A stretch of DNA of 64,000 nt from Paenibacillus glycanilyticus (GTDB lineage: Bacteria; Bacillota; Bacilli; Paenibacillales; Paenibacillaceae), in assembly GCF_023715145.1 (NCBI RefSeq), contig NZ_JAMBNP010000001.1, forward strand, positions 310,001 through 374,000. The letters are read 5' to 3'. This document shows, in pieces, positions 8,584 to 20,803 of the stretch (the first letter of the stretch is position 1; each line of letters opens with the position of its first letter). The notes under the pieces are model-generated. The model was not told the DNA's origin. It ran no database searches and was given only the letters and a program-made list of their open reading frames with translations. The position numbers and the translations under genes were made by a program.

Positions 8584-10953
8584 TTAAATTCGGCGCAGCT
8601 CATACCTGCCGCCTTGAATAGTCGCAAAAGTCACCATGCCGTCCACGTCCGGATTAACGGCAAGCTTTACGCCGTCCGATTCCACTTGAAGCGGAACGGC
8701 AGAATGTACCCGGCATGTACCTCCCGAGCGCGACGTAATCTCGGCGGCGAGGACTGCCCCTTCTTCCCATTGAAGAGACACATCGAAATGACCTCTTGCC
8801 CGCAATCCTTTAATAAAGCCCTTTGGCCATGCATCGGGAAGTGCGGGAAGCAGATGAATAAACCCTTGATGCGATTGCAGGAGCAGCTCGGCGATGCCCG
8901 ATGTTGCGGCGAAGTTCCCGTCGATCTGGAACGGCGGATGCGCATCGAAGAGATTGGTATAAACACCGCCTCCATGGTGGTAGTTCTCCTTCTCCCCATC
9001 TACCAGCGTCAGCAAATTCGACAGTAAACCAAAGGCGCGGTTACCGTTTCCGAAGCGCGCCCACAGACCAACCTTCCATCCTAGACTCCAGCCCGTCCCT
9101 CCGTCTCCGCGCAGATCGAGCGCGCGTTCTGCTGCAGCCATAAGCTCGGGCGTTTCCCGCCACGTTAATTGACGTCCCGGATAGACGCCAAACAAATGGG
9201 AGACATGACGGTGGAGGGGATCCTCATCCTCGAAATCCAGCGCCCATTCCTGAAGTCTTCCGTTGCTTGCGATCTGCATCGGGAACAAGCGGCTGCGCGC
9301 ATCAGTCAACGTATCCCGGAACGCTTCGTCCACGCCCAGAATATCGGAAGCTTCAATGAGATTCGTAAACAAATCCCAGATCAAAGAAATATCCATCGTA
9401 GAGGCCATACTGACTCCGGCCAAGCCTTCCGGGGTACGGAATTTATGCTCAGGAGAGGTGGATGGCGACGTAATCAGCCGCCCCTCCTTGTCTTCATGCA
9501 GCCAATCCAGGCAGAATAAGGCGGCATCCTTCATAATCGGGTAGGCTTGTTCGCGCAAGAACGTCTGATCATTCCCGAAAGCATAATGCTCCCACAGATG
9601 CTGGCATAGCCATACTCCGCCCATTGGCCACAGCGTCCAAATTGCCTCGCCGTGCCCGTAAGCGCCTACCGGCGAGCTCTGGCACCAAATATCGCTGTTA
9701 TGATGCGCCGTCCAGCCTCTCGCTCCGTAGTTGGTTGCTGCCGTCTTCTGACCGTTCCTGGACAGTCTTTCGATAAAATCCAGCAGCGGCGTATGGCATT
9801 CTGCCAGATTGCAGGTCTCTGCCGGCCAATAATTCATCTCTGCATTAATATTTAAAGTCCAGTTGCTGCTCCACGGCGGCCGGGTCTCCTCGTTCCATAT
9901 GCCCTGCAAATTCGCGGGCTGGGTACCTTTCCGGGAGCTTGCGATCATCAAATAACGGCCGTAATGGTACAGCAGCTCCACAAGACCCGGATCGCTTGCA
10001 CCGTAATCGCGGATCCGTGCGTCAGTCGGATGCTCCGGCGGCGCAATGGACTCGCCTAAATTGAGCTCAACCCGATTGAACAGCTGTTGATGGTCATCCA
10101 CATGCCTTTGCAGCAAATCGGAATAAGAAAGCTTCATAACCTTTTCCAAATAGGCTGAAGCCTCCGCCGACTCGTTCTTGCCTTCTCTTCCCGGTGAACG
10201 ATCATAGCCGTTAAAGCTGGTTGCCGCGCTGAAAATAAGAGTAACCGCGTTTGCGCCCGAGACCCGCAAGCCGTCTTGGCCGTATTTGGCATGTCCGCCC
10301 TCCAGATTGGCGGTCAGACGTCCTTCAAACCGCATCGCATCGCCCGGCTCGCCGTATATAAGAGGCTCATCCGTATCATAGTAGCTGGGATCAACCTGTT
10401 CGGGAGCGTCTCCCTTAAGAATGAGACCATTCTCGTCGCACAAGGTCTCATAGCGAAGCGGGCTTTCCAGCCTTGCATGGAAATTCAATTGCCCCGGGCT
10501 GCTGGCTTCCAGGCGAAGCACGACTACCTGATCCGGATAAGATACGAACATTCGTCTTGTGAAGGTCACGCTGCCAATCCGATATTCCACGGCGGAGATG
10601 CCGTCCTCCAGATGAAGCGACCGGCGATAATCTCTTACGATATTCCCGTGCAGAAACTTCACGTATAAATCCGCCATGGGCATGTAAGACTGCGTATAAG
10701 GCCCCATCATCCGTTTGCTTAATTGATCGGCCTCAACATATTTGCCCTCCTCAATAAGCTGCCTCACTTGCGGAAGGATCTTGATAGCGCTATCATTATC
10801 CGCGTTGCGAGGCCCCCCGGACCAGAGAGTATCTTCATTCAGCTGAATACGCTCCGTCTCCGCTCCGCCGAACATCATTGCTCCAAGCCGGCCGTTTCCG
10901 GTTGGGAGTGCGTCGGTCCACTTCTTAGATGCTTGATTGTATTGTAATTTCAT
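8584..10953 (-). CDS. GH95 alpha-L-fucosidase (or alpha-L-galactosidase)
   Basis: The protein opens like GH95 members (WTDALPTGNGRLGAM, then ERIQLNEDTLWSGG). It has the conserved NINAEMNYWPAE segment around residue 368, SPSTSPEH near 500, RHVSHLFGVYPG near 588 and IDGNFAATSGIAELL near 676, all around the catalytic residues of the (alpha/alpha)6 barrel. GH95 enzymes release alpha-1,2-linked L-fucose or L-galactose with inversion. About 789 residues is normal and there is no signal peptide, so it works inside the cell on imported oligosaccharides. AAGGAG lies four bases before ATG 10959 and ten before ATG 10953; homologs begin MKLxYN, so the second was chosen. The preceding three genes look like a fucose oxidation route. 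Confidence 0.93.
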   Translation of the reverse strand: MKLQYNQASKKWTDALPTGNGRLGAMMFGGAETERIQLNEDTLWSGGPRNADNDSAIKILPQVRQLIEEGKYVEADQLSKRMMGPYTQSYMPMADLYVKFLHGNIVRDYRRSLHLEDGISAVEYRIGSVTFTRRMFVSYPDQVVVLRLEASSPGQLNFHARLESPLRYETLCDENGLILKGDAPEQVDPSYYDTDEPLIYGEPGDAMRFEGRLTANLEGGHAKYGQDGLRVSGANAVTLIFSAATSFNGYDRSPGREGKNESAEASAYLEKVMKLSYSDLLQRHVDDHQQLFNRVELNLGESIAPPEHPTDARIRDYGASDPGLVELLYHYGRYLMIASSRKGTQPANLQGIWNEETRPPWSSNWTLNINAEMNYWPAETCNLAECHTPLLDFIERLSRNGQKTAATNYGARGWTAHHNSDIWCQSSPVGAYGHGEAIWTLWPMGGVWLCQHLWEHYAFGNDQTFLREQAYPIMKDAALFCLDWLHEDKEGRLITSPSTSPEHKFRTPEGLAGVSMASTMDISLIWDLFTNLIEASDILGVDEAFRDTLTDARSRLFPMQIASNGRLQEWALDFEDEDPLHRHVSHLFGVYPGRQLTWRETPELMAAAERALDLRGDGGTGWSLGWKVGLWARFGNGNRAFGLLSNLLTLVDGEKENYHHGGGVYTNLFDAHPPFQIDGNFAATSGIAELLLQSHQGFIHLLPALPDAWPKGFIKGLRARGHFDVSLQWEEGAVLAAEITSRSGGTCRVHSAVPLQVESDGVKLAVNPDVDGMVTFATIQGGRYELRRI

Positions 10954-10992
10954 GGTCATGCTGCTCCTTTTCGAAAACATGCTGTCTGCGCC

Positions 10993-11826
10993 CTACAACC
11001 CTATCCCGTAAAATCTTGCGCAGTTGCCCCCTAATACAAGGGATTGCTGCTCGTCCGTAAGAGCCTCAACGTAATGCTTCACAATATTCATCGTCTGCTC
11101 GTAGGTACCGCTAAGCGTACAGACCGGCCAATCGGAGCCAATCATTACCCTGTCTGTCCCAAATGCCCGGGTAACCGCATCCAGATATACAACAAAATCT
11201 TCTTCCTTCCAAATGCCCCATGCCGCCTCCGTCACCATGCCGGAAAGTTTGCAATAGACATTGGGATGCGACGCCAGTCTGGTTAGTGCCTGCGCCCAGG
11301 GACTGAAGCCTTTCCCGGCAATATCCGGCTTTGCGATATGATCAAGAACAAACGGCTGGTTTGGGAACCTCTCTACTAACTGAACTGCGTAAGGCAAATG
11401 CTTCGGAAACAACAGCAAATCATAGGTTAATCCATGCTTCTCCAAAGCGGCTATTCCGTTCATAAAATCCTCTCTTAGCATAAATCGGTCATCCGGCTCG
11501 TCATGCACAACATGGCGAACGCCTTTAAGCAGTGGATGAGAGCCGTACCTCTCCAATTGCTGCCCGATCTCTGGCGAGCACAAGTCCACCCAACCAACAA
11601 CGCCTTTAACTTCGGGATATTGCTCGGCTAAGGACAAGAGCCATTCCGTTTCCTGAAGCGATTGTCTGGCTTGAACGGCAATTGAGCCATCGAATCCGAT
11701 TTGCCGCAATAACGGCTTTAAATGCTCAGGCAGAAAATCAGTCTGAATCGCCTTATGCTGCTCGGACATCCAATCGTAATCCCGCTCATTATAAATCCAG
11801 AAATGCTGATGGGAATCTATTCTCAT
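10993..11826 (-). CDS. Amidohydrolase-family sugar lactonase (L-fuconolactonase/rhamnonolactonase-like)
   Basis: The ATG at 11826 has a strong ribosome site (AAGGAGA, seven bases away) and gives 277 residues beginning RIDSHQHFW, the metal-binding HxH start of amidohydrolase-2 enzymes. Further motifs include DHIAKPDI and MIGSDWPVC near the C-terminus, which supplies the catalytic aspartate. Family members open L-fucono- or L-rhamnono-lactone. The gene is 14 bases below the zinc dehydrogenase and 39 bases above the GH95 fucosidase, consistent with a lactonase step in oxidative fucose breakdown. Specificity for fucose rather than rhamnose or galactose is inferred from the neighbours. Confidence 0.88.
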   Translation of the reverse strand: MRIDSHQHFWIYNERDYDWMSEQHKAIQTDFLPEHLKPLLRQIGFDGSIAVQARQSLQETEWLLSLAEQYPEVKGVVGWVDLCSPEIGQQLERYGSHPLLKGVRHVVHDEPDDRFMLREDFMNGIAALEKHGLTYDLLLFPKHLPYAVQLVERFPNQPFVLDHIAKPDIAGKGFSPWAQALTRLASHPNVYCKLSGMVTEAAWGIWKEEDFVVYLDAVTRAFGTDRVMIGSDWPVCTLSGTYEQTMNIVKHYVEALTDEQQSLVLGGNCARFYGIGL

Positions 11827-11840
11827 GCGCGATCTCCTTC

Positions 11841-12857
11841 CTATGGCCACTCTATCATCGCTTTAATCACTTTATTTGCAGGGTCCAGCCAGGATTCGAA
11901 ATGTTCAATCATCTCCTCAAACGGCACTTGATGGGTTACATAACGGTCAACGTCAATGCCGCCGGCACGCACGACATCAAGCACATGCTCAAAGTCTTCT
12001 CTTGTCGCATTGCGGCTGCCCATGATCGTAAGCTCCCGCTTATGGAACTCCGCGTCATCAAACGAAACCTGACCCTTCACGAGTCCAACATAGACAAGCT
12101 TCCCGCCATGTGCCGCGTACTTTACGGCTGCTGCCATGGAATTGGTATTGCCGGTTGCATCAAATACAATAGTTGGATAATCCCCGTTTGTCAAAGCTTC
12201 CAATTGCGCGGAAGGATTCTCCAGCGCGTTCACGGTAGAATCAACCTTTGCCCATTGCTTGCAAAAGGCCAACCGCTCGGTATTCACATCCATCGCGATA
12301 ACGTTAGCGCCGGCATGCTTGGCGAGAGCCATAATGCCAAGCCCAATGGGTCCGGCTCCAATTACAAGCGCTGTCTGTCCGCGCTCGAGTCCCGAGCGCC
12401 TTATCGCATGCGCCCCGATACTGAACGGCTCAACGATAGCAGCCTGCTCCAGGCTTAGACCATCCGCTTTCAACAAATGCGTAACCGGGATGGAGATTTT
12501 CTCCCGCATGCCTCCGTCCGCATGCACGCCTAGCACCTGAATGGACGTGCAGCAATTTGTTTTGCCTTGACGGCAAGCCGCGCATTTGCCGCAATGAAGA
12601 TAAGGAATGATGCTGACTTGATCGCCGGCTTTAAAGCCCTCCGCATTCTCTCCGATTCGTTGAATAATGCCCGAGAGCTCATGACCCAATATGCGAGGGT
12701 AGCTGAAAAACGGCTGATTCCCTTTATAAGCATGTAGATCTGTCCCGCAAATCCCAACCCGTTTGATTTGTATAATAGCTTCGCCCTCGGTATAAACAGG
12801 CTCTTCGAGCTCCGCATAATTGAATTGTTCGATTTGCTCGCAAATAATGCCTTTCAT
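11841..12857 (-). CDS. Zinc-dependent sugar alcohol/sugar acid dehydrogenase
   Basis: The 338-residue medium-chain dehydrogenase has catalytic zinc ligands C37 (GICGTD) and H59/E60 (GHE), a structural zinc lobe with C89, C92, C95 and C102/C103, and a Rossmann motif VIGAGPIGLG. It resembles L-gulonate/galactonate 5-dehydrogenase-like enzymes. In this operon it could oxidise 2-keto-3-deoxy-L-fuconate or a related sugar acid with NAD. It lies 15 bases below the aldo/keto reductase and 14 above the lactonase. The exact substrate cannot be read from the sequence. Confidence 0.9.
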   Translation of the reverse strand: MKGIICEQIEQFNYAELEEPVYTEGEAIIQIKRVGICGTDLHAYKGNQPFFSYPRILGHELSGIIQRIGENAEGFKAGDQVSIIPYLHCGKCAACRQGKTNCCTSIQVLGVHADGGMREKISIPVTHLLKADGLSLEQAAIVEPFSIGAHAIRRSGLERGQTALVIGAGPIGLGIMALAKHAGANVIAMDVNTERLAFCKQWAKVDSTVNALENPSAQLEALTNGDYPTIVFDATGNTNSMAAAVKYAAHGGKLVYVGLVKGQVSFDDAEFHKRELTIMGSRNATREDFEHVLDVVRAGGIDVDRYVTHQVPFEEMIEHFESWLDPANKVIKAMIEWP

Positions 12858-12872
12858 GGATGGACAACTCCC

Positions 12873-13808
12873 CTATCGCTTGTTATACAGCGGAATTCCG
12901 CTGTCCCATGTCTGATTCAAGATTGGCTTCAGAATTTCTCTTACTTCCTCCAGCAGCTGCGCATTAATCGGTTCATCCACCCACATCGCATTTTTCGCGA
13001 TGTTTGAAGGATTAGCCGTGCTGACCAACGTGGTTGGAATTCGCTCGTTCATGGTGGAGAACTGGACCGCAAGCCTTGCGATATCCTCGCCTTGTGCCTC
13101 GCAATACTCGGCTGCCTGCCTGCATGCCTCCTTCACTTCCCGGCTCGCCGGATGCCAATCCGGTGTGCCGCGCGTTCCAAGCAGTCCCATCGAGAGAGGC
13201 GAAGCATTCACAAGTCCGATTTTCTTCTCTTCTATTAAGGGCAGCAGCGACTCCAGCGATGTATCGTTCAAGGAATAATGACAATACGAGATGATCGCAT
13301 CAATCTCCGCATGCGGCAGGAACTCCTCGAACAGGCTGAGCGGCAGGCCGCAAATCCCCGTATGGCGGATTTTCCCTTCTTCTTTTAACCGCTTAAGTGC
13401 CGGAATCGCTTCCTCGTAAATAAGGGCAGGCTCGACAAATTCAATATCATGAAGGAACAGAATATCCAGATAATCCGTATGCAACCGACGCAGACTCTCT
13501 TCTACGCTCGCGATTATCGTGCCGCTTCTGAAGTCAAATTCATCCGCGCCGTATCTTCCCGCTTTTGTCGACAAATAGTAACGGTCACGCGATACTTGCT
13601 TAAGCGCATTGCCCAGCACCGTCTCCGCTTTCTTCAGGCCGTAATAGGGCGATACATCGATCAGATTAATGCCTGCATCCAGCGCCGCATGAACCGTGCG
13701 GATGCTTTCGCCGTCATCCGTTTCGCGGAATACCGAACCAAGCGAAGATGCGCCAAAGCTGAGTGCCGATACTTCCAGACCGGTCTTGCCAAGCTTTCTA
13801 TATTTCAA
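12873..13808 (-). CDS. Aldo/keto reductase, likely L-fucose/aldose 1-dehydrogenase
   Basis: The product resembles L-galactose/L-fucose dehydrogenase-type aldo/keto reductases: LGKTGLEVSALSFGASSLG at the start, then LIDVSPYYG (aspartate and tyrosine), STKAG (lysine) and LFLHD (histidine) of the catalytic tetrad. The TTG at 13808, ten bases after GGGAG, makes a normal 311-residue protein beginning KYRKLGKTG; a GTG at 13847 would add 13 unusual residues. As first gene of the operon it would convert L-fucose to the lactone using NAD(P). An AraC regulator is divergent from it. Confidence 0.88.
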   Translation of the reverse strand: MKYRKLGKTGLEVSALSFGASSLGSVFRETDDGESIRTVHAALDAGINLIDVSPYYGLKKAETVLGNALKQVSRDRYYLSTKAGRYGADEFDFRSGTIIASVEESLRRLHTDYLDILFLHDIEFVEPALIYEEAIPALKRLKEEGKIRHTGICGLPLSLFEEFLPHAEIDAIISYCHYSLNDTSLESLLPLIEEKKIGLVNASPLSMGLLGTRGTPDWHPASREVKEACRQAAEYCEAQGEDIARLAVQFSTMNERIPTTLVSTANPSNIAKNAMWVDEPINAQLLEEVREILKPILNQTWDSGIPLYNKR

Positions 13809-13864
13809 TTTCCGTTCACTCCCGTCATGAAAATAATCTGGATTCACTATCTATATTCTATATC

Positions 13865-13909
13865 AGCATAATTACACATGAAAACGCTCTATTCCTGTAA
13901 TTTTATGCT
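13865..13909. promoter_or_regulatory. Imperfect inverted repeat between fucose operon and its AraC regulator
   Basis: AGCATAATTACA (13865-13876) is mirrored by TGTAATTTTATGCT (13896-13909), the arms differing by a two-base insertion. A weak cre-like TGAAAACGCTCT lies between them. The position in the 150-base divergent gap fits an operator. Confidence 0.4.
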
Positions 13910-13958
13910 CAAATTTGTTATTATCTAAATTAAAAGGCAAGGAAGGAGATCTTATGCC

Positions 13959-14822
13959 GTGCGAGCTATACACAAACGTTTCGAGGATTCCGATCATTTC
14001 CCTTTCAGCCTTGTTTATCGGGATACCAAATCTCCGCAAAGCGAGCTTCCCGATCATCTGCATGATTGGTACGAGCTGGTGTATGTCTACTCCGGTAAAG
14101 GCACTTTCTTCATTAACCACAGCTTTTACGAAATGAACCCCGGCAATGTATTTCTAATACCCGGCAATACGGTTCACCGCGCCTTTCCGGATGAACAGTC
14201 GCCTGTTACGTCCAGCGCAATCTTCTTCGCTCCCCGGCTGATTCAGCCGATGGAGTTTGGCGAATCCCTTTCGCTTCTGCGCTGCTTTGAACAAGCAAGG
14301 AAAAGCAAATGCTACAAGCTGGAGCCGTCACAGGACGACCGCACAACCTTTTCCCGATTAATAGATAAGATGAATGAAGAATGGCTGAGTCAGCTTCCGA
14401 ACTTCCGTGCGGCAATCGTCATCAGGCTGTATGATTTTCTGTTAACCTTAAACCGGATGTCATTGCAGAAGAGTGAGCCTCCACGAAGCTCCGGTACGGA
14501 GCCCGCATGGATTAGAACCATCCTCGATTATATCGAGGCTAACATTGGTGCAAGGGAGATGAGTCTCTCCGACCTGTCTTCCAGAGCAGCGGTCACGTAT
14601 GCCCATTTCTCCCGCGTATTCAAACAATACACCGGCATGAACGTAAGCGAATATATCCTGATCAAGAAAATCATGCTGGCCAAAGAAAGGCTTATGCGGA
14701 CAGACGATACGATTGGTTCCGTTTGCCTGGAATGCGGATTTGAAAGCGAGTCCTATTTCTATAAAAAGTTTAAGCTTGTAACAGGCATGACGCCTGTGGA
14801 GTACAGACGGAGCATACGTTGA
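13959..14822 (+). CDS. AraC-family regulator of the fucose locus
   Basis: The 287-residue protein starts at GTG, ten bases after GGAG. An ATG at 13954 is nearer to the ribosome site but in the wrong frame. The N-terminal cupin domain has HLHDWYELVYVYSGKGTFF and NPGNVFLIPGNTVHRAF; the C-terminal domain has the two AraC helix-turn-helices (MSLSDLSSRAAVTYAHFSRV and TIGSVCLECGFESESYFYKK). It is divergent from the fucose-oxidation operon and is the best candidate for its regulator. Confidence 0.92.
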   Translation: MRAIHKRFEDSDHFPFSLVYRDTKSPQSELPDHLHDWYELVYVYSGKGTFFINHSFYEMNPGNVFLIPGNTVHRAFPDEQSPVTSSAIFFAPRLIQPMEFGESLSLLRCFEQARKSKCYKLEPSQDDRTTFSRLIDKMNEEWLSQLPNFRAAIVIRLYDFLLTLNRMSLQKSEPPRSSGTEPAWIRTILDYIEANIGAREMSLSDLSSRAAVTYAHFSRVFKQYTGMNVSEYILIKKIMLAKERLMRTDDTIGSVCLECGFESESYFYKKFKLVTGMTPVEYRRSIR

Positions 14823-14927
14823 ACGTTGGCGATTCCCCCTTCTTTTTCGGCCGATTCACCAAGAAAATAAGCTTCCCCACCTTTATGATTATGGTGATAT
14901 CACACGACATTGAAAGGGTGAACCGTC

Positions 14928-15710
14928 ATGCTGGATAACACGGTTAAATTAACAGAAGAGCAAGTGAGCTATTACCGGGAGAATGGCTTTGTTCAGATTG
15001 ATTCCATATTGTCTAAGGAGGAAGTAGAGGAGCTTCGTGGCTACCTGGAGGAAACGATGGGAGTACAAAACGGAAACTCCACCCAAACGGCGGCTTCCGG
15101 GGATATGTATTACAAAGTATTAAATCAACGGGTCAATACATGGAGAGATCACGGAGGAATGGCACGCTTTGTATTATCTCGCCGGTTTGCCGATGCGGCC
15201 AAGCAATTGACAGGTGCGGAAGGCATTCGTTTGTTCCACGATCATGCCTTGCTCAAGATGCCCCAGGATTCAAAGCCAACCCCTTGGCATCAAGACATGC
15301 CATACTGGCCGATGAATGAGCGAGGCGCTTTGTCCATTTGGATCGCCCTGGATGATGTAGACGAGAATAACGGATGCCTGATGCTCGTTCCCAAGTCACA
15401 AAAGATAAAGAACTTAAAGTCTATTGATCTCGTCAATCCCGAGGACATCTTCTCTGACGAGGGAGCCAAAGAGATTGACCGCAATACAGCAGCCGTTGTC
15501 CGGATGAAGGCCGGCAGCTGCAGCTTTCATGACGGGCTCACCTTCCATTACGCTCATGCCAATCAGACCGACAAACCGCGCCGGGCACTCGCGATTATCT
15601 TTATGCCGGACGGCACGACATACAGCGGGGCGAACCATATATGTACAGATGGCCTTGGTCTCGTGAAAGGCGATGTGCTTGCAGGCGGATTATTCCCTAA
15701 GCTGGCCTGA
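14928..15710 (+). CDS. Phytanoyl-CoA dioxygenase (PhyH)-family Fe(II)/2-oxoglutarate oxygenase
   Basis: The 260-residue protein has the iron-binding HxD motif in PTPWHQDMPYW (H121, D123), a distal histidine in LTFHYAHAN (H207) and arginines RR (218-219) for 2-oxoglutarate. This is the complete facial triad of the PhyH family. Bacterial members hydroxylate varied small molecules, so the substrate is open. The gene follows an AraC regulator on the same strand and its end overlaps by 21 bases the end of a convergent AraC gene. The ribosome site is GAAAGGGTG. Confidence 0.9.
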   Translation: MLDNTVKLTEEQVSYYRENGFVQIDSILSKEEVEELRGYLEETMGVQNGNSTQTAASGDMYYKVLNQRVNTWRDHGGMARFVLSRRFADAAKQLTGAEGIRLFHDHALLKMPQDSKPTPWHQDMPYWPMNERGALSIWIALDDVDENNGCLMLVPKSQKIKNLKSIDLVNPEDIFSDEGAKEIDRNTAAVVRMKAGSCSFHDGLTFHYAHANQTDKPRRALAIIFMPDGTTYSGANHICTDGLGLVKGDVLAGGLFPKLA

Positions 15711-16607
15711 TTCAGGAGCTCCTTTATGCCGCCTTCTGTATTGGCTGGGCGTTTCGCCTGCGGTCTTTTTGAATACGTGATTGAAATGACTCAGATCCTC
15801 GTATCCGGTATCCATCGCAATCTCGGCAATCCTGTCGCTTGTGGTGGCTAACAACTGCTTGGCCAGATGGATTCGTTCCGCATTCCGGTATTCCACGAAA
15901 GACATGCCGGTCTCTTGGCGGAACAAGACGGTGAACTTGCTCTGGCTCATGCCGGCCATCTGGCTGATCTGCTCGAGTGTAATCGACCTGGAAGGATGGC
16001 GCTTAATGAATTCGCAGATCCGGCCTATCACTTCTTGGTCATTGGGCAAAGACGGCAGAGAGTGGCTCCGATTGTTTACATACATTCGGCTGAGAATAAT
16101 AAACAGTTCGATCAGCTTAGATTTGATCAGGTACTGGTACCCGCTCTCCTTGCGCCCATACTCCTTGATAAGCTGATCCAAGACACTTCGGATGTCGAGC
16201 ATTTGCCGTGGCGACAACGTCAGCTTAGCTTGGAAGGATACATCGGAACGAAGGAACGGCTCCATATAGTAGAAGTCGATAAAGGAAGTGACGCTCGATA
16301 ATGCGGTTAGCTCCCGTTCGAGCAGGGATGGAACGAATAATACATTTACGACCTCCATTCCCTCTTTGTGATCGATCGTATAGGCATGTTCCATGCCAGG
16401 CTCGATGATGAACACATCGCCTGCATGGATCGGAAAGGTGTTCCCGTCATACTCATGGACGCCAGAACCCTGACTAATAATGACGAGCTCCACGAATTCG
16501 TGCCGATGCAGCGGAATAACCGTGCCCTGATTCAGTTGATAGGGTTCAATATGGAAGAGAAAGCTTTGGCTCTCCAAATGCTGCTCGTTCCTTAATTCAT
16601 TGTTCAT
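15690..16607 (-). CDS. AraC-family regulator with cupin sensor
   Basis: Starting at the ATG at 16607 (after GGGGGAT), the protein has 305 residues; a TTG at 16643 would extend it by 12. The cupin domain shows PLHRHEFVELVIISQGSG and HAGDVFIIEPGMEHAY; the DNA-binding domain shows ITLEQISQMAGMSQSKFTVL and IAEIAMDTGYEDLSHFNHVF. Its 3' end overlaps the convergent PhyH gene by 21 bases, so simultaneous transcription would collide. Target unknown. Confidence 0.9.
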   Translation of the reverse strand: MNNELRNEQHLESQSFLFHIEPYQLNQGTVIPLHRHEFVELVIISQGSGVHEYDGNTFPIHAGDVFIIEPGMEHAYTIDHKEGMEVVNVLFVPSLLERELTALSSVTSFIDFYYMEPFLRSDVSFQAKLTLSPRQMLDIRSVLDQLIKEYGRKESGYQYLIKSKLIELFIILSRMYVNNRSHSLPSLPNDQEVIGRICEFIKRHPSRSITLEQISQMAGMSQSKFTVLFRQETGMSFVEYRNAERIHLAKQLLATTSDRIAEIAMDTGYEDLSHFNHVFKKTAGETPSQYRRRHKGAPESGQLRE

Positions 16608-16741
16608 ATAATCCCCCGTCACATCTAAGGCGCTTTGCGACAACGCATTGCGCTTTTTCTAATCCCTTATGAAATGTAAACCTTTGCAAGCTCAACTTTA
16701 CGTCGTTTTAACTCCACCGTCAATAAACTCGTCTTATCGTT

Positions 16742-17569
16742 TTACGGAACAAGCCCATGCAGTTTTTTGAATGCCTCCGGATTCATTCCGTTCAATTTGC
16801 GAAAGACGGCGCCGTAATAGCTGGAGCTCTCGAATCCCACTCTGCCCGCTATTTCATACATTTTCATAGCCGGGTGTTGGAACATCAGCTGCTTGCTTCG
16901 TTTGATGCGCTGCTGATTGATATATTCCATGGGCCTGATATTCATCGTTTGCTGAAAGATCCTGCACAGATATTGGGGGGTAACGGATGCTACGTCAGCC
17001 AGCTCGGCTAGTGTCAACGCTCTCTGCAGGTTATTCTCGATATATTGCAGAACCGGCTTGACCCGGTCAAACTCTTGATGCGAATGGGACGGCGTCAGCA
17101 GTTGATACTTCAGGTCAATAAGAAGACCATACAGCAGCTTCGAGCGTTCCAGGTTCGTTTCTTGTTCATTGTCCATGGCTAACGTCAGCATCTGCTCCAG
17201 CGGCTTGATCAGCTTATTCTCCTTTAACCTGCCTGTCCCCGATTCGCCAATTCCGGCAAACAACAGCATCTGGTCAGCTTCACGCCCGTTAAACGATACC
17301 CAGGACACCTTCCATTGCTGGTTAAGCGGTCTATAGGAATGCGGCATATCCGGATATAAAAAGAACACGTTGCCCGGATCAACCTTAAACGCTTTGCCGT
17401 TCACGACAACCTCTCCGAAGCCGTCCAATACTTGATGCATTTGATAATCGGGAAAGCCTTCCGGGCGGTGCGTTTCGATTTGATGCTCCCAATAGCCAAC
17501 CGTCGTTGCGTATAGCGGGAGGCCTGAAGTTTCATCCTGCGAGCAAAAGATATAGTTCCCCTCCATCAT
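16742..17569 (-). CDS. AraC-family regulator divergent from beta-galactosidase
   Basis: The 275-residue protein has an N-terminal AraC-binding-like cupin (DYQMHQVLDGFGEVVVNGKA, then GNVFFLYPDMPHSYRP) and a C-terminal double helix-turn-helix (LTLAELADVASVTPQYLCRI and MYEIAGRVGFESSSYYGAVF). GGAGG precedes two adjacent ATG codons (17569 and 17566). Transcribed away from the GH2 beta-galactosidase gene across a 113-base gap, it is probably the activator of that gene. Confidence 0.92.
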   Translation of the reverse strand: MMEGNYIFCSQDETSGLPLYATTVGYWEHQIETHRPEGFPDYQMHQVLDGFGEVVVNGKAFKVDPGNVFFLYPDMPHSYRPLNQQWKVSWVSFNGREADQMLLFAGIGESGTGRLKENKLIKPLEQMLTLAMDNEQETNLERSKLLYGLLIDLKYQLLTPSHSHQEFDRVKPVLQYIENNLQRALTLAELADVASVTPQYLCRIFQQTMNIRPMEYINQQRIKRSKQLMFQHPAMKMYEIAGRVGFESSSYYGAVFRKLNGMNPEAFKKLHGLVP

Positions 17570-17624
17570 GCAGCCTCCGTTTCATATTTTTAGAGTTGAA
17601 TGTAATATCCTTATATTTTATAAG

Positions 17625-17660
17625 TATACTTTCATCCTTATAATATGAATATACTATCAT
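17625..17660. promoter_or_regulatory. Direct-repeat operator candidate upstream of beta-galactosidase
   Basis: TATACTTTCAT (17625) recurs as TATACTATCAT (17650), a 10/11 match with a 25-base period, the kind of tandem site AraC proteins bind. A TATAAT box (17639-17644) lies between the copies, and the palindrome AAGTATACTT overlaps the first. Confidence 0.45.
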
Positions 17661-17670
17661 TGAATTTTAG

Positions 17671-20787
<3,117 letters not shown>

Positions 20788-20803
20788 CTTGTTCCATAAA
20801 GAA

